Shown: positions 1 to 11,600 of the stretch, piece by piece
Numbering within the stretch: the first letter of the stretch is position 1
How the letters are laid out: each line of letters opens with the position of its first letter
The notes under the pieces: model-generated
Databases searched by the model: none
Told to the model about the DNA's origin: nothing
Seen by the model: the letters and a program-made list of their open reading frames with translations, nothing else
Made by a program: the position numbers and the translations under genes
Assembly (NCBI GenBank): GCA_009733575.1
Contig: ML769994.1
Coordinates: forward strand, 1-27,076
From: Gymnopus androsaceus JB14
Lineage: Eukaryota; Basidiomycota; Agaricomycetes; Agaricales; Omphalotaceae
Length of the DNA stretch: 27,076 nt
Direction: 5' to 3'

Positions 1-345
1 AAACACACTGTCAACCGACTTCTCTCCCTTCTCATGTTTAAGGACAGGAATGTAGATACGGAGAAGCTTCGGACTCGCTCAGGAAAATCGATTCTGAAAA
101 CGATTGTTACACGTGATGTAGAAATAGCTGCGTACAACGAGTTCCGCCAAGCGCTCATTTCACTCCAGGTTCTGGACAACTCGTCAGCTCTATATCCACG
201 CCTATCCGCTTCCGATACCTTCAAGAAAGATGTCAACCATAAGCGGCGCATAGGGGACTCAAAACGACACGAGGGAATTCTATGGACTGTCGGCGAAGCA
301 CACAAGAGGCTAGTGGAGACGGAATTGGGGAGGATCTTCCTGTAG
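1..345 (+). CDS. Hypothetical protein, 3' part (5' end outside window)
   Basis: The frame is open from base 1 to a TAG at 343-345, so the gene probably begins upstream; the first ATG in the window is at 34. The product is basic and hydrophilic, with a stretch rich in K/R/D (DTFKKDVNHKRRIGDSKRH) near the end. I do not recognise a family. The overlapping frame from 243 onward is also open and leads into the next entry, so this may be the 5' part of the same gene, joined by an unrecognised intron or broken by a one-base frameshift near 290-310. CpG dinucleotides are common here, unlike in the transposon remnants, which suggests a gene that is not heavily decayed. Confidence 0.4.
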   Translation, partial: KHTVNRLLSLLMFKDRNVDTEKLRTRSGKSILKTIVTRDVEIAAYNEFRQALISLQVLDNSSALYPRLSASDTFKKDVNHKRRIGDSKRHEGILWTVGEAHKRLVETELGRIFL

Positions 346-1210
346 GTGTTGGGGTTAACTCAGAGAACATCGAGCTCAAGACAGTGACTCACTTCACAAA
401 ACGTCAACGTAAGCCTGATGTATTCCGCAGGGAGTAAAAGCTTATCTTTTTTTCTCAGAACCTCAAACGGGTGCTGTGACACCCAAAAGCTCGACACAAG
501 ATGGAAAACAGTCTATAAATGTCACATCTAGTACGTGTAGTTTGAGTATTTCACGCTTTGAAACTGACTGGATCTTCTCAGTAAACGAGGACAAGTCAGG
601 CACGCTATGGTCTCTGGGCAAGCGGGGAGCCTCAGACCTACAGAATACAGAGAGTTGGGAAACTGAAGGTGGCTTTGCCTGCGCGTTGGATGAGATGTCA
701 ACTAATACTTTATATTCTAGGCAATGCAATCTCATGGTATCGCAGCGAAGCCAACATGTATCGGTGGCTTGAAACTTTTGAACAGAGACATGTGGAGTTC
801 CAACAATATATACTCTACTGCCAGTCAATGTCCCGCATCTGGACATCTGCCGCGAACAACATCAGCATTGACCGGGGTGTTCTAACTACCTCAGAGACTT
901 TTGCTCTACGAGCGCGAGGGCTGCGGCAAGCTGCTATCTTTGATGACTTGAAATGTCTTGCACTGGCGCGATTCTCCGAAGTGGTGCATCCAGGGTTCTT
1001 TCAGCTGAACGAGAATCTTGCACCACTGATCACTGACTTCCGACAAGATCAACTCGAGTGGATGAGTGATTTAGATATCATACAAGCAGATTTGGTATGT
1101 GGCTTACATTTTGGTTTGAGTTATTTCTCATAGATTTGCAGGAGTTCGGTTCTGACTTAGGTGGAATGTACTCGCATCCAGTTCCGAAGAAGAAAAGGTG
1201 CATAACATGA
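282..1210 (+). CDS. Hypothetical spliced protein with C-terminal basic NLS-like motif
   Basis: The model has exons 282-408, 459-668, 721-1094 and 1142-1210. They join in frame to 259 codons plus a TGA at 1208-1210. The introns (409-458, 669-720, 1095-1141) are 47-52 nt and GT-AG; 669-720 has a textbook branch site (ACTAATAC) before TTCTAG. The third exon encodes an aromatic-rich helical stretch (SEANMYRWLETFEQRH, then MSRIW) that resembles hypothetical proteins I associate with basidiomycete genomes, but no function is known to me. The last exon ends with PVPKKKRC, a classical-type nuclear localisation signal. The start is uncertain: ATG 282 is the first in the open frame, but the frame is open from 243 and may connect to the entry at 1-345. 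No in-frame stop breaks the model. Confidence 0.5.
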
Positions 1211-1229
1211 TGTTGCTGGCTACTTGAGT

Positions 1230-1511
1230 ATTTACTTAGTAGTTCTTCTTAGTCGTCCTTAGCAAGAAGTTTGTTCACTCAAGTATGTTCTCTATTACTT
1301 TCAGTGATTGAGCTTTACTTAGTTTAAGTACAGTGTTTGCTTTGAGCAAAGTAAGTATAAGTAAATACTTGAGACTGCTTTACTTAGTATGTAGTTTCCT
1401 CAGGTTTCTACTCACTACATGCTTACTTAGTTTGTACTTAGCTAAGTATATTCCTAAGGATTACTTATAAAGTTGGTGTACTTACAATAATTACTTAAGT
1501 AAAGCTTGAGT
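1230..1511. repeat. AT-rich stretch of degenerate TACTTAGT repeats
   Basis: The words TACTTAGT, ACTTAGTA and AAGTACTT recur many times on both strands (for example TTTACTTAGT, TAAGTAAATACTTG, GTACTTAGCTAAGTA). This makes a locally self-complementary, low-complexity tract directly 3' of the gene ending at 1210. No reading frame is seen. Confidence 0.6.
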
Positions 1512-1670
1512 ACTTGTACTTACTATTTAAAGTTGTTTTTCTTAAATTTAATCCTGAGTAAATTCTCAAGAATTACTTAAGAAAAAGCAACTTGTACTTA
1601 CTATTTAAAGTTGTTTTTCTTAAATTTAATCCTGAGTAAATTTTCAAGAATTACTTAAGAAAAAAGCGAC
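1512..1670. repeat. Two tandem copies of a 78-bp unit
   Basis: Copy 1 (1512-1589) and copy 2 (1590-1668 or so) both begin ACTTGTACTTACTATTTAAA and end with an AAGAAAAA run. They differ by a few bases, such as CTCAAG against TTCAAG and one extra A. Each unit contains CTCAAGAATTACTTAAG, itself partly inverted relative to the TACTTA tract just upstream. Confidence 0.8.
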
Positions 1671-3060
1671 TTTCTTGAGAAAAGCTGCCCTGGTGGTTGT
1701 GTTAGACTGGTTCCTATTGCGGCACAAGTGATGGTATGTTCATTCTCGTGGAACAGGATACTTCTACTGACTTACAGATTTGCTCAAGGGCATTGCTGCA
1801 ACACTAATAATGGTGCGGGTAAACCTGGGTTCAAGTATTGAGAATGTTTCTCAATAGTCCTAAAGGTATGAGATGGACCAGTTTTGAGTCTTGACCATTG
1901 CAACAACAAGTCTGAAACTTTTTTCACAGGCTGAATGAACCAAAGTTTGATTTTTTGTCCATTGATCACTATATTATATTTTTCAGCCAATTTAACAGTT
2001 GCTCACAAATATGCCCTCTGTTATATTTATTTTTGGTCATTATCTACCTTGTCACGGAGCCCGTCTTTGCCAAGGGGTAACCGGGATTACGGACCGGTAC
2101 ACTCCAGTGGTCAGTCGGTTCACCCTCTGAGACCACTAAAAAAAATTTTACCCAACTATCAGTCAGCGAGGTTTGGTCAAAATACTAGGCTTCTGAAGGC
2201 TTGAATTTTTTTTCACACAGTTTCTGCTACTTTTGTTAAGCTCAATGAGCCATTGGAGCAGTGGGGAATGTATGGGTTGTGTATGGGAATGAAGGTGACC
2301 AGTACCCGGCACCAATAAGGGACATATAGTGACATCAAATGTCACACTTACATCATTATATACAGCTATGACACCCTAATAAGGCAATTGTCATGTCAAA
2401 GGGTCGGTTGGTTCACTCTCTGAAGCCATTAAAAAGTTTTTCGACCCTGTGTGATAATAAAAAATCTTCGGTCCCCCTTGGTCTTTGCAAAACAGGTCTC
2501 AAGCTTTTGAGAGCCAAGGGCTGAGTTGACTGCATAGTGCTGGCACAAATGGGTAAGTAGTATAGGATGGGGCAAAACTCTGCAAGGTAGTCTATTTTTT
2601 AAGTATCGGCCGCTTGGGCACTTGTCTCTTATTACTAATCTTACATAATCTTGGCGCGCTGCCGAAACCATACCAGTGTCTTTGTTTCGATGTTCAACAC
2701 TGCACTTAAGTTGTTTCATGGTTTCCTGGCCTACACCAGTGTAACATTGCCTTATGAGTGTCTAATACTCCAAAATCTTCACTTTCCCAGCTGAAATCAA
2801 CCAAAAATTAACACTAAGTATACTTACTCTCTTCTAATAGCAAATTTGCGTGAATTTATTCACATTAAGCCCTTGACTCAAAAAAGTCATTTAAGAACCA
2901 AAATTCAATGCATTGTGCTTTCGCAATGCGGCAGATTGGAGGAATATTGAGTGTTTTGTTGGTGTTTTGGCAGCGTTCCGAGTCGGTCCGAGTCGGATCG
3001 GAGGAGATTACATCAGATATCAGCGTCTAAATACAAGTGCCCAAATGATCCGCTTTAGGT
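1671..3060. other. Non-coding repeat-derived DNA
   Basis: No reading frame here looks like protein. Two diverged copies of one sequence are visible, near 2110-2145 and 2402-2436; both read GGT(C)GGTTGGTTCAC-type sequence, then CTCTGA, ACCATTAAAAA-like and an A-rich run. Near 2975-3000 is a short GAGTCGG tandem (CCGAGTCGGTCCGAGTCGGA). I see no terminal repeats that would define an element. Confidence 0.4.
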
Positions 3061-3063
3061 GAC

Positions 3064-3133
3064 AGACTCTCTACACATCGTTACGATCGTGTAGCTGTCT
3101 GTTTATAAGAGACTATCTGCAAGGCTGGTAAAC
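3064..3133 (+). repeat. Left copy of direct repeat flanking the helicase/DUF6589 unit
   Basis: This matches 13527-13609 in the same orientation. Shared blocks in order are AGACTCT, (T)ACACATC, GTCTG(C/T)TTATA(A/G)GAGACTA, then GC and CTGGT(T)AAA. The left copy also holds a stem-loop (CTACACATCG / CGATCGTGTAG). It could be an element end or an older insertion copied to both sides. Confidence 0.55.
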
Positions 3134-3326
3134 AGCTCAGAACTGGTAAAAATTGCAAAGCATTGAGCAAGCAATGGACTCTTGCACCTCAAATTCATGG
3201 ACTTGAGGGTCTGTTCAGTGAAATATCTTTTTTGAATGTCTGATTTGAAAATCTATGCTGTCTGAGAACTCACTCCGGCAGACTAGTCCTATAGTAGGCG
3301 CGACCCAGTTCAGCCGCAGGTTGATC

Positions 3327-3353
3327 TATTAGTAATGGTTGAGGTATAGCCAC
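3327..3353 (+). repeat. Left copy of 27-bp inverted repeat upstream of helicase
   Basis: The sequence beginning TATTAGTAATGGTTG and ending AGCCAC matches, at 24 of 27 positions, the reverse complement of 13463-13489. It lies 68 bp before the helicase start; its partner lies about 97 bp before the DUF6589 start. Each gene is therefore preceded by the same motif in the same orientation relative to itself, as expected for a terminal inverted repeat or a shared promoter element. Confidence 0.6.
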
Positions 3354-3420
3354 CGCGGTCCGTGAGCTTCCATATAGCCGCAGGGCGCCACAGTTACCTT
3401 TTGTAATTCTTTTCTTCCAA

Positions 3421-6004
3421 ATGTCGCCTCAAGTTTCATTCACATTGAATGAAGGTGTCGAAATTGTAAACTCTATTGTCAAGAAGCATGTCTCAAGATG
3501 GAAGGATGGTCTGAGTGATCTTCAGCGCATCTGTATCCCAAAAATCCTCAATCTTGAGGATGTCTTTGCTATCAATGCAACAGATGGTGGGAAGTCTGCG
3601 CTTTTTGGTATTCCAGTCCTTGTGCACCTCAAAATCTCTCGGAATGTGGCCTTGTATCCCATGTTTGATGTTCCTATTTGTTTGGATACAATTGGAGTTG
3701 TGGTAATGCCAACGAAAGGTCTGGCAAATAATATAGTGCATGTACTTAATTTTCATTCTCTTTCTAGACTAATCATTTCATTACAAGGTCAAGCAACTCA
3801 AAGAGGATTTAGGACTCACTGCCTTTGCTTATACCTCTGAGAACATCTCTATGAAACGAAGAGCCGACATTGACCTTGTCAAAGAAATCACTTCAGGCCA
3901 ATATCACCTTGTGTGTGTGTTGATCTGGAACATTTGCATGAACAGGAGTGGATTCTCATTTCCAACTTGACCTTCTTTTGCCGAAATATCATCTTTGCAT
4001 GTGCAGAAGAAGCTCATGTCATCAATTACTGGGGCTTATCATTCCGGCCTTTATTTTGACATATTGGCACTTTCTTTTGTGGTTGTTTTCCTTCCACCAT
4101 CTCAGTCTTCTCTATGACTGCTACTATGCAGCCTGGTCTTCCTCTCCTTTCTGTTTGTTCCACTCTTGGATTCTCAAGCTCTCAATTGCATCTGATTTAC
4201 CGCTTGAACGAACGTCCCAATACCAAAATCATCCTTGAAACTCTCACTTCAGCTATAGGTGGGACTGAATTCCCTCAGCTCATTCCTTATCTGAACCAAC
4301 ATCGCAAAACTGTTATTCATGCCTGCACTATTGACCTCAGCTATCACATCTTTATGTTTCTATTCAACCACATGGTCCACACTCCTACATCTTCAAATCC
4401 TCTATGCCGAATATGGATGTACAATTCTCTAGCCTCGGAAAAGTATAACAAGAAGACTATTGACCTTCTTGACTTGGACCCTCACTGTCAAATTGTGATT
4501 GCAACTAAGGCACTATTGTTGGAGATACAGGCATTGGTGTATCGGGCAAAGCGCCCTAGTTGACGGTTTCATGTTTCTTCCTATCTTTGATTGTCATCTA
4601 TGTACATTTATTTATATTCTTATCCAGTACTTATCTCGGAAGTCTGTTCCACGGAAGTATATGTAGTTGCTTATATTCTGTAATGGTCTCATCGCTGTCC
4701 CCCAGAGTTTATCTCTTCACTCTGGGGTGAGTTTACTTACTTCATTTATCCACTAACAATATGCTGACTGTCTCATAGCTTTAGACTTACTTGTATATTG
4801 TTAGGTCTCACAACTATCACTTGGTATTCATGTGGAAGATTCGAGATAGTATTGCTGTAGGAACTGCCGATACTCAGGATAACGGGAAGCAGGATGCTGG
4901 GCATGCTGTGTGGAAGGAAGGTATTATTGCATGTAGAATCATCTTCATGACTACGACAGAACTTAACAAGGTTAATAAGATTGTCAAAAGTGTGTAATAA
5001 TCGTGTTTTTCTCACATCTTATGCTAATCAGTATATATAGCATCTGGCAAAGTCTCTGTTGCAGTGGTCTCGAAAGTAAAACAGACAAGTAGAGCAGGGA
5101 AGGAAACAAAGAAGCCTCTCAATCCAGCCAAGGTTGTCTTTTTAGCTGAAAAGGTCTGTCAGGTTGCTTGCAAGAATATCATATACAACAACCCTCCTCC
5201 CGAGACATTGTGCATGGACTGTATTCAAGCTCAGCGTCCCATTCCCTGTGATCTCTGTTGCATGCAGTATAAACTCCCATATGACCCTTGTCAATTCCCT
5301 TCCTCCAGTGATGAAACAACACTCCCTCCATTCACCATCCCATCTACTGCATCAAAAACACGCAAACCGAGAAAGAAAGCTGATGATTTGAAGAAAGTTG
5401 AGCTGGAGGAGGTTAAAAGGGCACTTGCTACTTATGAGCAGCAAATCTATGCTGAAGAGCGACTTGTTGCACCTCATCACTACCTCCCTTGTTTGCTCTA
5501 TTTCCCAAATGCTCTCCAGGAAGCTATTGCATCTTATCTTTTGAAGATCAAGTCTCGTGCAGCGCTGAATGTCATCCTAGCTTCAAACAGTTGGCCATTC
5601 ATTGAATTGCAGGGCTCAAACCTGTTTGATTATATTTCCTTGCTGCAGAAAACTGTCCACTCTCAATGTAAAGCAAAGTCGAAAAAATCCACAAAAAAAT
5701 TGAAGTCTTTATCTGATTTATCAGATGGCCTCTCCGACATTGAAGAATCTTCCAGTGACATTGATGCAGCGAACTTGCCTCCCTTGAATCCCTCCAAGCA
5801 AGTTGCATTAGCACCTGCCAACAATCAGCCACACACTAAGCGGAAGCCTCAGCCAAGACAAGCTCAGCAATCTTTAGCTGAGGTTGAGTCGTACTATGCT
5901 CATCCAGTTGGAAAGTCATATGCTCAAGCTCAGGGAAGTGTTGAAAATGTACCGCCATTTGCAGGGGCCCAACACCGCTCAACTCAGTTGCAAAAAAAAT
6001 GTAA
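3421..6004 (+). pseudogene. Broken RecQ-like DEAD/DEAH helicase with C-terminal Cys cluster
   Basis: This resembles the high-copy RecQ-like (SF2) helicases of basidiomycetes, which would unwind DNA using ATP. Exon 1 (3421 to about 3741) has the Walker A region as TDGGKSALF and then PTKGLANNIV. After a 46-nt intron (3742-3787) the frame runs to a (GT)5 tract at 3911-3920, where it shifts. It goes on through a degenerate motif II (EEAHVINYWG), an in-frame TGA at 4057-4059, motif III-like SMTATMQPG, SNERPNT-like RLNERPNTKI, and DPHCQIVIAT. The stretch 4563-4790 is scrambled. Coding resumes at 4791-4989, then an intron (4990-5040, branch TGCTAAT), then 5041-6000 with the Cys pattern C-x2-C-x9-C-x2-CC (CMDC...CDLCC) and a K/S-rich tail. 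A one-base change in the A-run at 5992-5999 would give a stop at 6002-6004. It cannot make a full-length enzyme. Confidence 0.85.
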
Positions 6005-6485
6005 GCATTTAATAGTTATAGGTTACACAAACACTGAATTATTCTCCACTAGAGTCTTCCTCCAACTCACTAGCTCCATTTGTATCCTCATTGCTAGCTT
6101 CATCATTGGAATTTCCTTCTCTCTCAAGCATCTCTTCAACATCAGAATCTCACTCATAAATCAATTTCCCTGAGCTTGGATTGATACTAGACATCAACTT
6201 GGGTCCAGGAGCTAAACACAAGAGATTCTGACATTGGGGGAGATGACTTGGTGAAGGAATTTGTCATCAAAATTTCAACCAGACTTCTTGATGATCTCTT
6301 CAAGCTAACAATTGTAATGTTCTTGAAGAAGATCATCAGGAATCCACTTTCCGAGCTCACCTGTAACATTAACAAGCCAATTGTTCCAAATAGCATCCTT
6401 GAGATCTTTCTTGCTCTTGTATGTGAACAAACAGTACATCTCAAGGAGCAAGTGAACATAGTTGGTATTACTGCCACCAGCAGCA

Positions 6486-6769
6486 ATGTAACGGCTCCTA
6501 AGTGGAGCCTAGAGCCTTAATATCACACCAACGAGTACTACTGGATTTATTCAGTGGGTTACTCGCGAGGTGATGGTATAAAGCTAAGGTGTTTTTCCTG
6601 TATAATTTTTATAATATAGATTATTGGCAGTGCGTTCCCACGCTGCCACCTGTAAAGACTGAGGTCCTGCCGATCAAGGATTGGGGACATTACAAGCAAT
6701 GAAAATCCATATCTAGATGGATAGTATCAGAATACAAGTTCTGAAAAATAGAGAGTACTCAGTGTATAC
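6486..6769 (-). other. Non-coding interruption inside the DUF6589 gene
   Basis: Coding stops at a good donor (GTATAC, 6769-6764) and resumes near 6485, but about 284 nt is far longer than the ~50-nt introns elsewhere in the gene. It holds an imperfect inverted repeat (CTTAATATCACACCAACGAGTA near 6509-6530 against TACTCGCGAGGTGATGGTATAAAG near 6561-6585) and a hairpin-forming GGCAGTGCGTTCCCACGCTGCC near 6627-6650. It is probably a small insertion in an intron or exon. The plus-strand frame here (6248-6520) is a mirror of the DUF6589 coding strand, not a gene. Confidence 0.45.
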
Positions 6770-8447
6770 CTTCATAATCTCCCATACCCGGCCAATATCT
6801 CCATCTGGAATTGCATATGCAGCCTCAATCCACCACGAGTACTCCATCTTGAATAAGATGGAGTTTGGATCACCTGTAAATCCCTTTTCCTCAATATGCA
6901 ATGTTGGTTTTTTCTCCTTAGCAGACTTGGGTTGAATAGCAGGCTCGTCTTCTTCTGCATCCACATTTTCAACATCTGCATTGCAATTCTCCATAGTGGG
7001 ATCATCAGTGGCGGAAGGTTGGGAATGAGATAAGGTAGAAGAGGAATAAGGTTCGCCAACAGGAAATTTGAGGTTATCGGGAGCAGAATCATTGAATGAT
7101 TTTGATAATGCTTGTTCATATGCTTCAGGTGTCAGGTAATGGTCAACAATTTGCTCTCCCTTCTCACAAAACCATTCAAAGGTTGGAAGTCGACTGGTGG
7201 CTGCAAGAGCATCGAAATAAGGATTCATCTTCTCATCATGATCAAGTCCAAGTTCAAGTCTATGAAATACCATGAGCAAAGAGTTATTGATATAAGAATA
7301 AGCACTTACCTCCAGCAATCAAGTATTTGAGTTTCCCAAATTGTTGTCATACTTTGAGAGAGAGGGTAATAGTTACCGCAGTCCTTAAAGTTTGTCAGAC
7401 ATTTGAATCCTGCACAAGCTGCGCTTCAAGATAGTGCTGAAGGATCAGCTGTAATGAGAGGGCCATAGCGATTTGCGGCAATTGTATTCTGCATATTCAA
7501 TTGAGTATGCCAAATACCAATAGTCAGAAGTATATTATAAAGGTTTTTATAATCGGATTCTGGGTCTTCAGGATCATACATGGTGGCAAGATACTTCTTC
7601 ACAGTATCCATTGCCAAGACCGAGCCGCCATCCCCTCCAAACCAGGAAATAAGATGTGAAGCTTGCACAGGTGAAACACCTGCCTGAGACAAAAAGTTGT
7701 GGATAGCACATAGCATCCCAGCAGTCTCGATTTCCTTCTCTGAGTTACACCCAAGTGGTGTAACCTTTGTCTTGTGCCCTTCCCGCATGCAATGGATAGC
7801 AAAGTCAGTTTGGAAAAGGTCAGAGACCAGCTTCTCCATTGGTTCTAATGATGGAACAAAGCTGAAAAGTGCATGAAGGACATGAAGAGACTGGACACCA
7901 CAGATGTGAGTCCAGTTGTTACTTTGGTATAGCTTTTCAACCATGAGTCCAGCTTGTTCATTCTTCAGAATACGCAGGAAGCGGTCTACAAAATCGAAAG
8001 CATCCTTGGTGCAATCTTCGAGACCAATTGCTGTACATGCACATGCACATATCATACGGTTCTCTAGCCCTATCCCTCCCTCCCAGACCCGGAGAAATTC
8101 CTGGATGTTGTCAAGGACAAAACGGTAGAGAACCTGGTAGCGCTTTTCATCTTCCGGGTTCCCTAACCTCAGCTCAAAGATTTTCAAGGGATGTTTCAGC
8201 CAGGGTCTCAAGAGCTTGTCGGGCAGTAGTTTCATGAACACTGCCTGCCAAATGACTATATGCATGCTTCACATCAACATGAGAGCCAGTTGCAATATGC
8301 CAGATGCCCATGTGAATAGCCATGTAACCATTTACGTACTGATTCCGAGATAAAACAAAGGATGAGATTGCAGCTGCTTGAATCTGAAGAAGGAATGAGG
8401 TGAAGGTGAATATAGACTGAATGATTACTTACAATCAATGGATTCCT

Positions 8448-8455
8448 CCGCTTGT
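8448..8455. repeat. Left target-site duplication of the hAT element
   Basis: CCGCTTGT directly precedes the left TIR. Its counterpart right of the element (12150-12160) reads CCAGTGCTTGT. The imperfect match suggests later mutation or a small insertion. Confidence 0.6.
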
Positions 8456-8655
8456 TAGTGTGTGGCTCGGGATTGTTGGGAAACATTGGGACTCGGGTTG
8501 GGAAAAACTTTCGGGATCGGGACGGGATGAAAATTTTAGGCTCGAGTCCCGACTCACACCCCAATGAGCCACTACTCACATTTGCCTCCGTCTTACAAAT
8601 ACCTAGATAGTTCTGATCATTACTTATACAAAAAATATTCCCTCTTCCTCCCACT

Positions 8656-11600
8656 ATGAAGCATCGAAACAATGCAAGCTCCTCCACATCTAACCCAATC
8701 AAAAAATTAAAAACAAGCGTGGCAAATGCTGTATCTCGAAAAAGTAAATTGCGAAGAATTGTTGACAGCGGTATGTATTGCATTCAGTCTCGACAAAAAA
8801 AAATCAAACAAACTTTGGGCAGATAACAATGAGGACAGCACCAACGAACCATCAACACCATCATCTCCTACTCCCTCACAGAGTCAAGCACAGGCCTCCT
8901 CCCATACTGGCTTGTCAGTCATTAACCTCCTGTCTGACAATGAGGCATCCAATGGTGAGAACCCGAAGGCTACAAAAGAAGAACAGCAAAAACAAATCTG
9001 TCAGTATTCCCCTGGAAAGATCTCAATACTGTACTTACTTTCAAGTTTCACCATGTAGCTGAGCAGATCACCAAGCAAACCGCTCCTATCTATGCATTCT
9101 ATCATCCCAATCCCAAAGTTGAATTCGACAAGGACATTGCAAAGTATGCTGTATTTGCTTGCCGCAACTGTTGTTCGACTCAAAAGCAAGGCTTGATGGG
9201 AACGGATGCTGCCTCAACAAGTGAGTAAGGGATCACAAATCTATTCGGGCACTTACCAATTACATCTCAACAGGTGTGCTCCATCAACATGCCAAGAGAT
9301 GTTGGGGAGACAAGGCCGTAAAGGCAGCGCAAGAGTCAAAGGATTTATCAAGGGCACGTGAGGCAATTGAAAAGTTCGGGTCGAAGAAACAGTCAGTGCT
9401 GACAGCAGCGCTTCGAACCGTGAAAGGATGGGCAGAATTGTTCTCGACGACCCCGCCATTGAAAGAGAACATACGGTATGTGTAAGAAATGTGTAGCATG
9501 GAGTATGAGGGCTGATTGTCTGGCAGCATTGTAACAGCACATTGGGTATCTGAGTGTGCTCGTCCATTTTGCATTGTCCAGGACCATGGTTATCGTTGGT
9601 TGCAGAAGGAAGGTCATCCAGACCAATATGTCCCAAGTAAAGAGACCGTGTCGAGGGATGTAAAGCATCTGTTTGAGAAAACAAAAGAAAAAATTGCTGT
9701 AGAGTTACAGGTCAGTATTTGAACACAAATATAAGTTTCGCTCACTTTCTGAATGAATAGGACTACGATGGCGAGATTCCGATTGCACTGGACTGCTGGA
9801 CCTCTCCTAACCATCGCGCATGGATGAGTATTGCTACGAGTCGGCTTAGGAAGCGGGACGATGGGACAGAAGATACGGTAACTCACCTGCTTGACTTCAT
9901 GGAGCTACCACATTCACATTCCGGTGAGAACATGGCCGAGGCTCTTCAAAAAGTGCTAGTGGATTATGGAATTGAACACAAGGTAAGTCCACAAATTGAA
10001 CTCAAGAATATCATTGACCACATACCAAAAAAGATAATATCTATCATCTGCGACAATGCATTGGCCAACACTGTAATGGTTGGGAAGCTTAGCGAGCTTC
10101 TTCCTGCATTTCCGGGGCTTGCGGCACATGTGCGTTGCTTTGCACACACAATCAACCTAACCGCAAAAGGCGTACTACGTCCGTTTGAGACCAAGCGAAT
10201 ATAAAATCAAGTTGATGAAGGAAGTGAGCTGGAAGCTATCTCAAAGGATACTGAGATTGAGGAGCTTCAGGCGGAGCTGAAAGATCTTGAAGATAACAGA
10301 GAGCAGGCGAAAGATGACCTTGAAGGGTTCATTGACGTTCTCAACGAGATGACAGAGGAGGAAAGAATGGAATGGAATGACGGTGTCAAGCCCATTTGTG
10401 GTGCTCTGATCAAGGTATGTATGCCTTTACATGCAATAGGTCTGTACCAATTCTTGGCACAGACCAATTGACGAGAATTTGCCATTTTGGGAAGTTCTCA
10501 TCAATTGGTTTCACTTGTTGAATTTATTTCCCGTAAAGGAAATTTTGAGTTGGCAGGTGAATTGGTTGTCACTCGGAATTGGTGCAGGCCTACATTTGCA
10601 GCCCAGCTGACTCACGCATCATTCTTCATCATTCTTTCCTTTCCTTGCTCCTCACAGACTCGCAGGATATCTTTCAAAATTATTAACTCGCCTACTCTCC
10701 TTCTTCCTCATTGGTGTGCAGTTACGGCCTCAACCCCTTTCGAAAATCAAACCCTTCCTTGTGATGTAGCGACTTGCTGGAACTCGACATACGACATGTT
10801 GAAGGTGTTTCTGGAGTTGAAGGAATATGTGATCAAGTTTACAGATAGCTCATTGAATGGGCTTGCAGACTATATGCTTAGTGACAATGAATGGGAAGCT
10901 GTTGAGGGTCTCGTGTCTGCATTAAAGGTATGCATTCGATTACTTCTTCAAGTTCCGTCTACTAAAATCCCTTCAGATTCTCAAGGATGCTACAGAATTC
11001 TTCTCATCTAATTCACCCAACATTTCCGCCGTTATACCTGCCATGGATGCTATCAACAAAGCTTTTGCAACCGAAATTATTGATGAGCGAGAGCTTTGTG
11101 CACCGCTACGTTACGCACTTTCAGTGGGCAAAAAAACACTGAACAAGTACTACTCCCTTTCCGATGATTCGCATATTTATCGTATTGCCATGGGTGAGTT
11201 TTTTTATCTCATTACCTTGTATCTATTGTGTTTCTGACCTCTGTTCAGTTCTTCACCCATCTTTCAAGCTCACGTATTTTCAATGACTTAATTGGGAAGA
11301 TGGATGGATTCAAGGCGCGGTTGATGTTACTCAAGATGCATGGACTCGTTTTAAACCCACTGCCGACTCGTCTTCCACTGCTCCCAAGCTCAAAAAGCTA
11401 ACGTGCATTTTTTTAAAATTGTTTGCATTCATAGCTCATGCTACATGTGATGACACAGACTTTAAAACCTGCCAAATCCTTCGTCTCGCTCATGTTCATG
11501 CAAACCAGTACAGACTTGCCGAATAGTGAGATGGACGAACTGGACCGTTACCTCGCTGACAGCTGCGTTCCAGCTGAAAACCCTTTAACATGGTGGTTGA

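Noticed and set aside
3421..6004. Subtelomeric location, since telomere-linked RecQ helicases exist in fungi
   Set aside because: No TTAGGG-type arrays are seen, and the surroundings are ordinary interspersed transposons.
6248..6520. Plus-strand frame with plausible protein composition
   Set aside because: The minus strand matches the DUF6589 C-terminal region block by block (WNNWLVNVTGELGKW and others), so the plus frame is a shadow.
8274..8783. Minus-strand 169-codon frame
   Set aside because: It runs across the hAT terminal inverted repeat and both sides of a DUF6589 intron; only its KRRNPLI part is real coding sequence.
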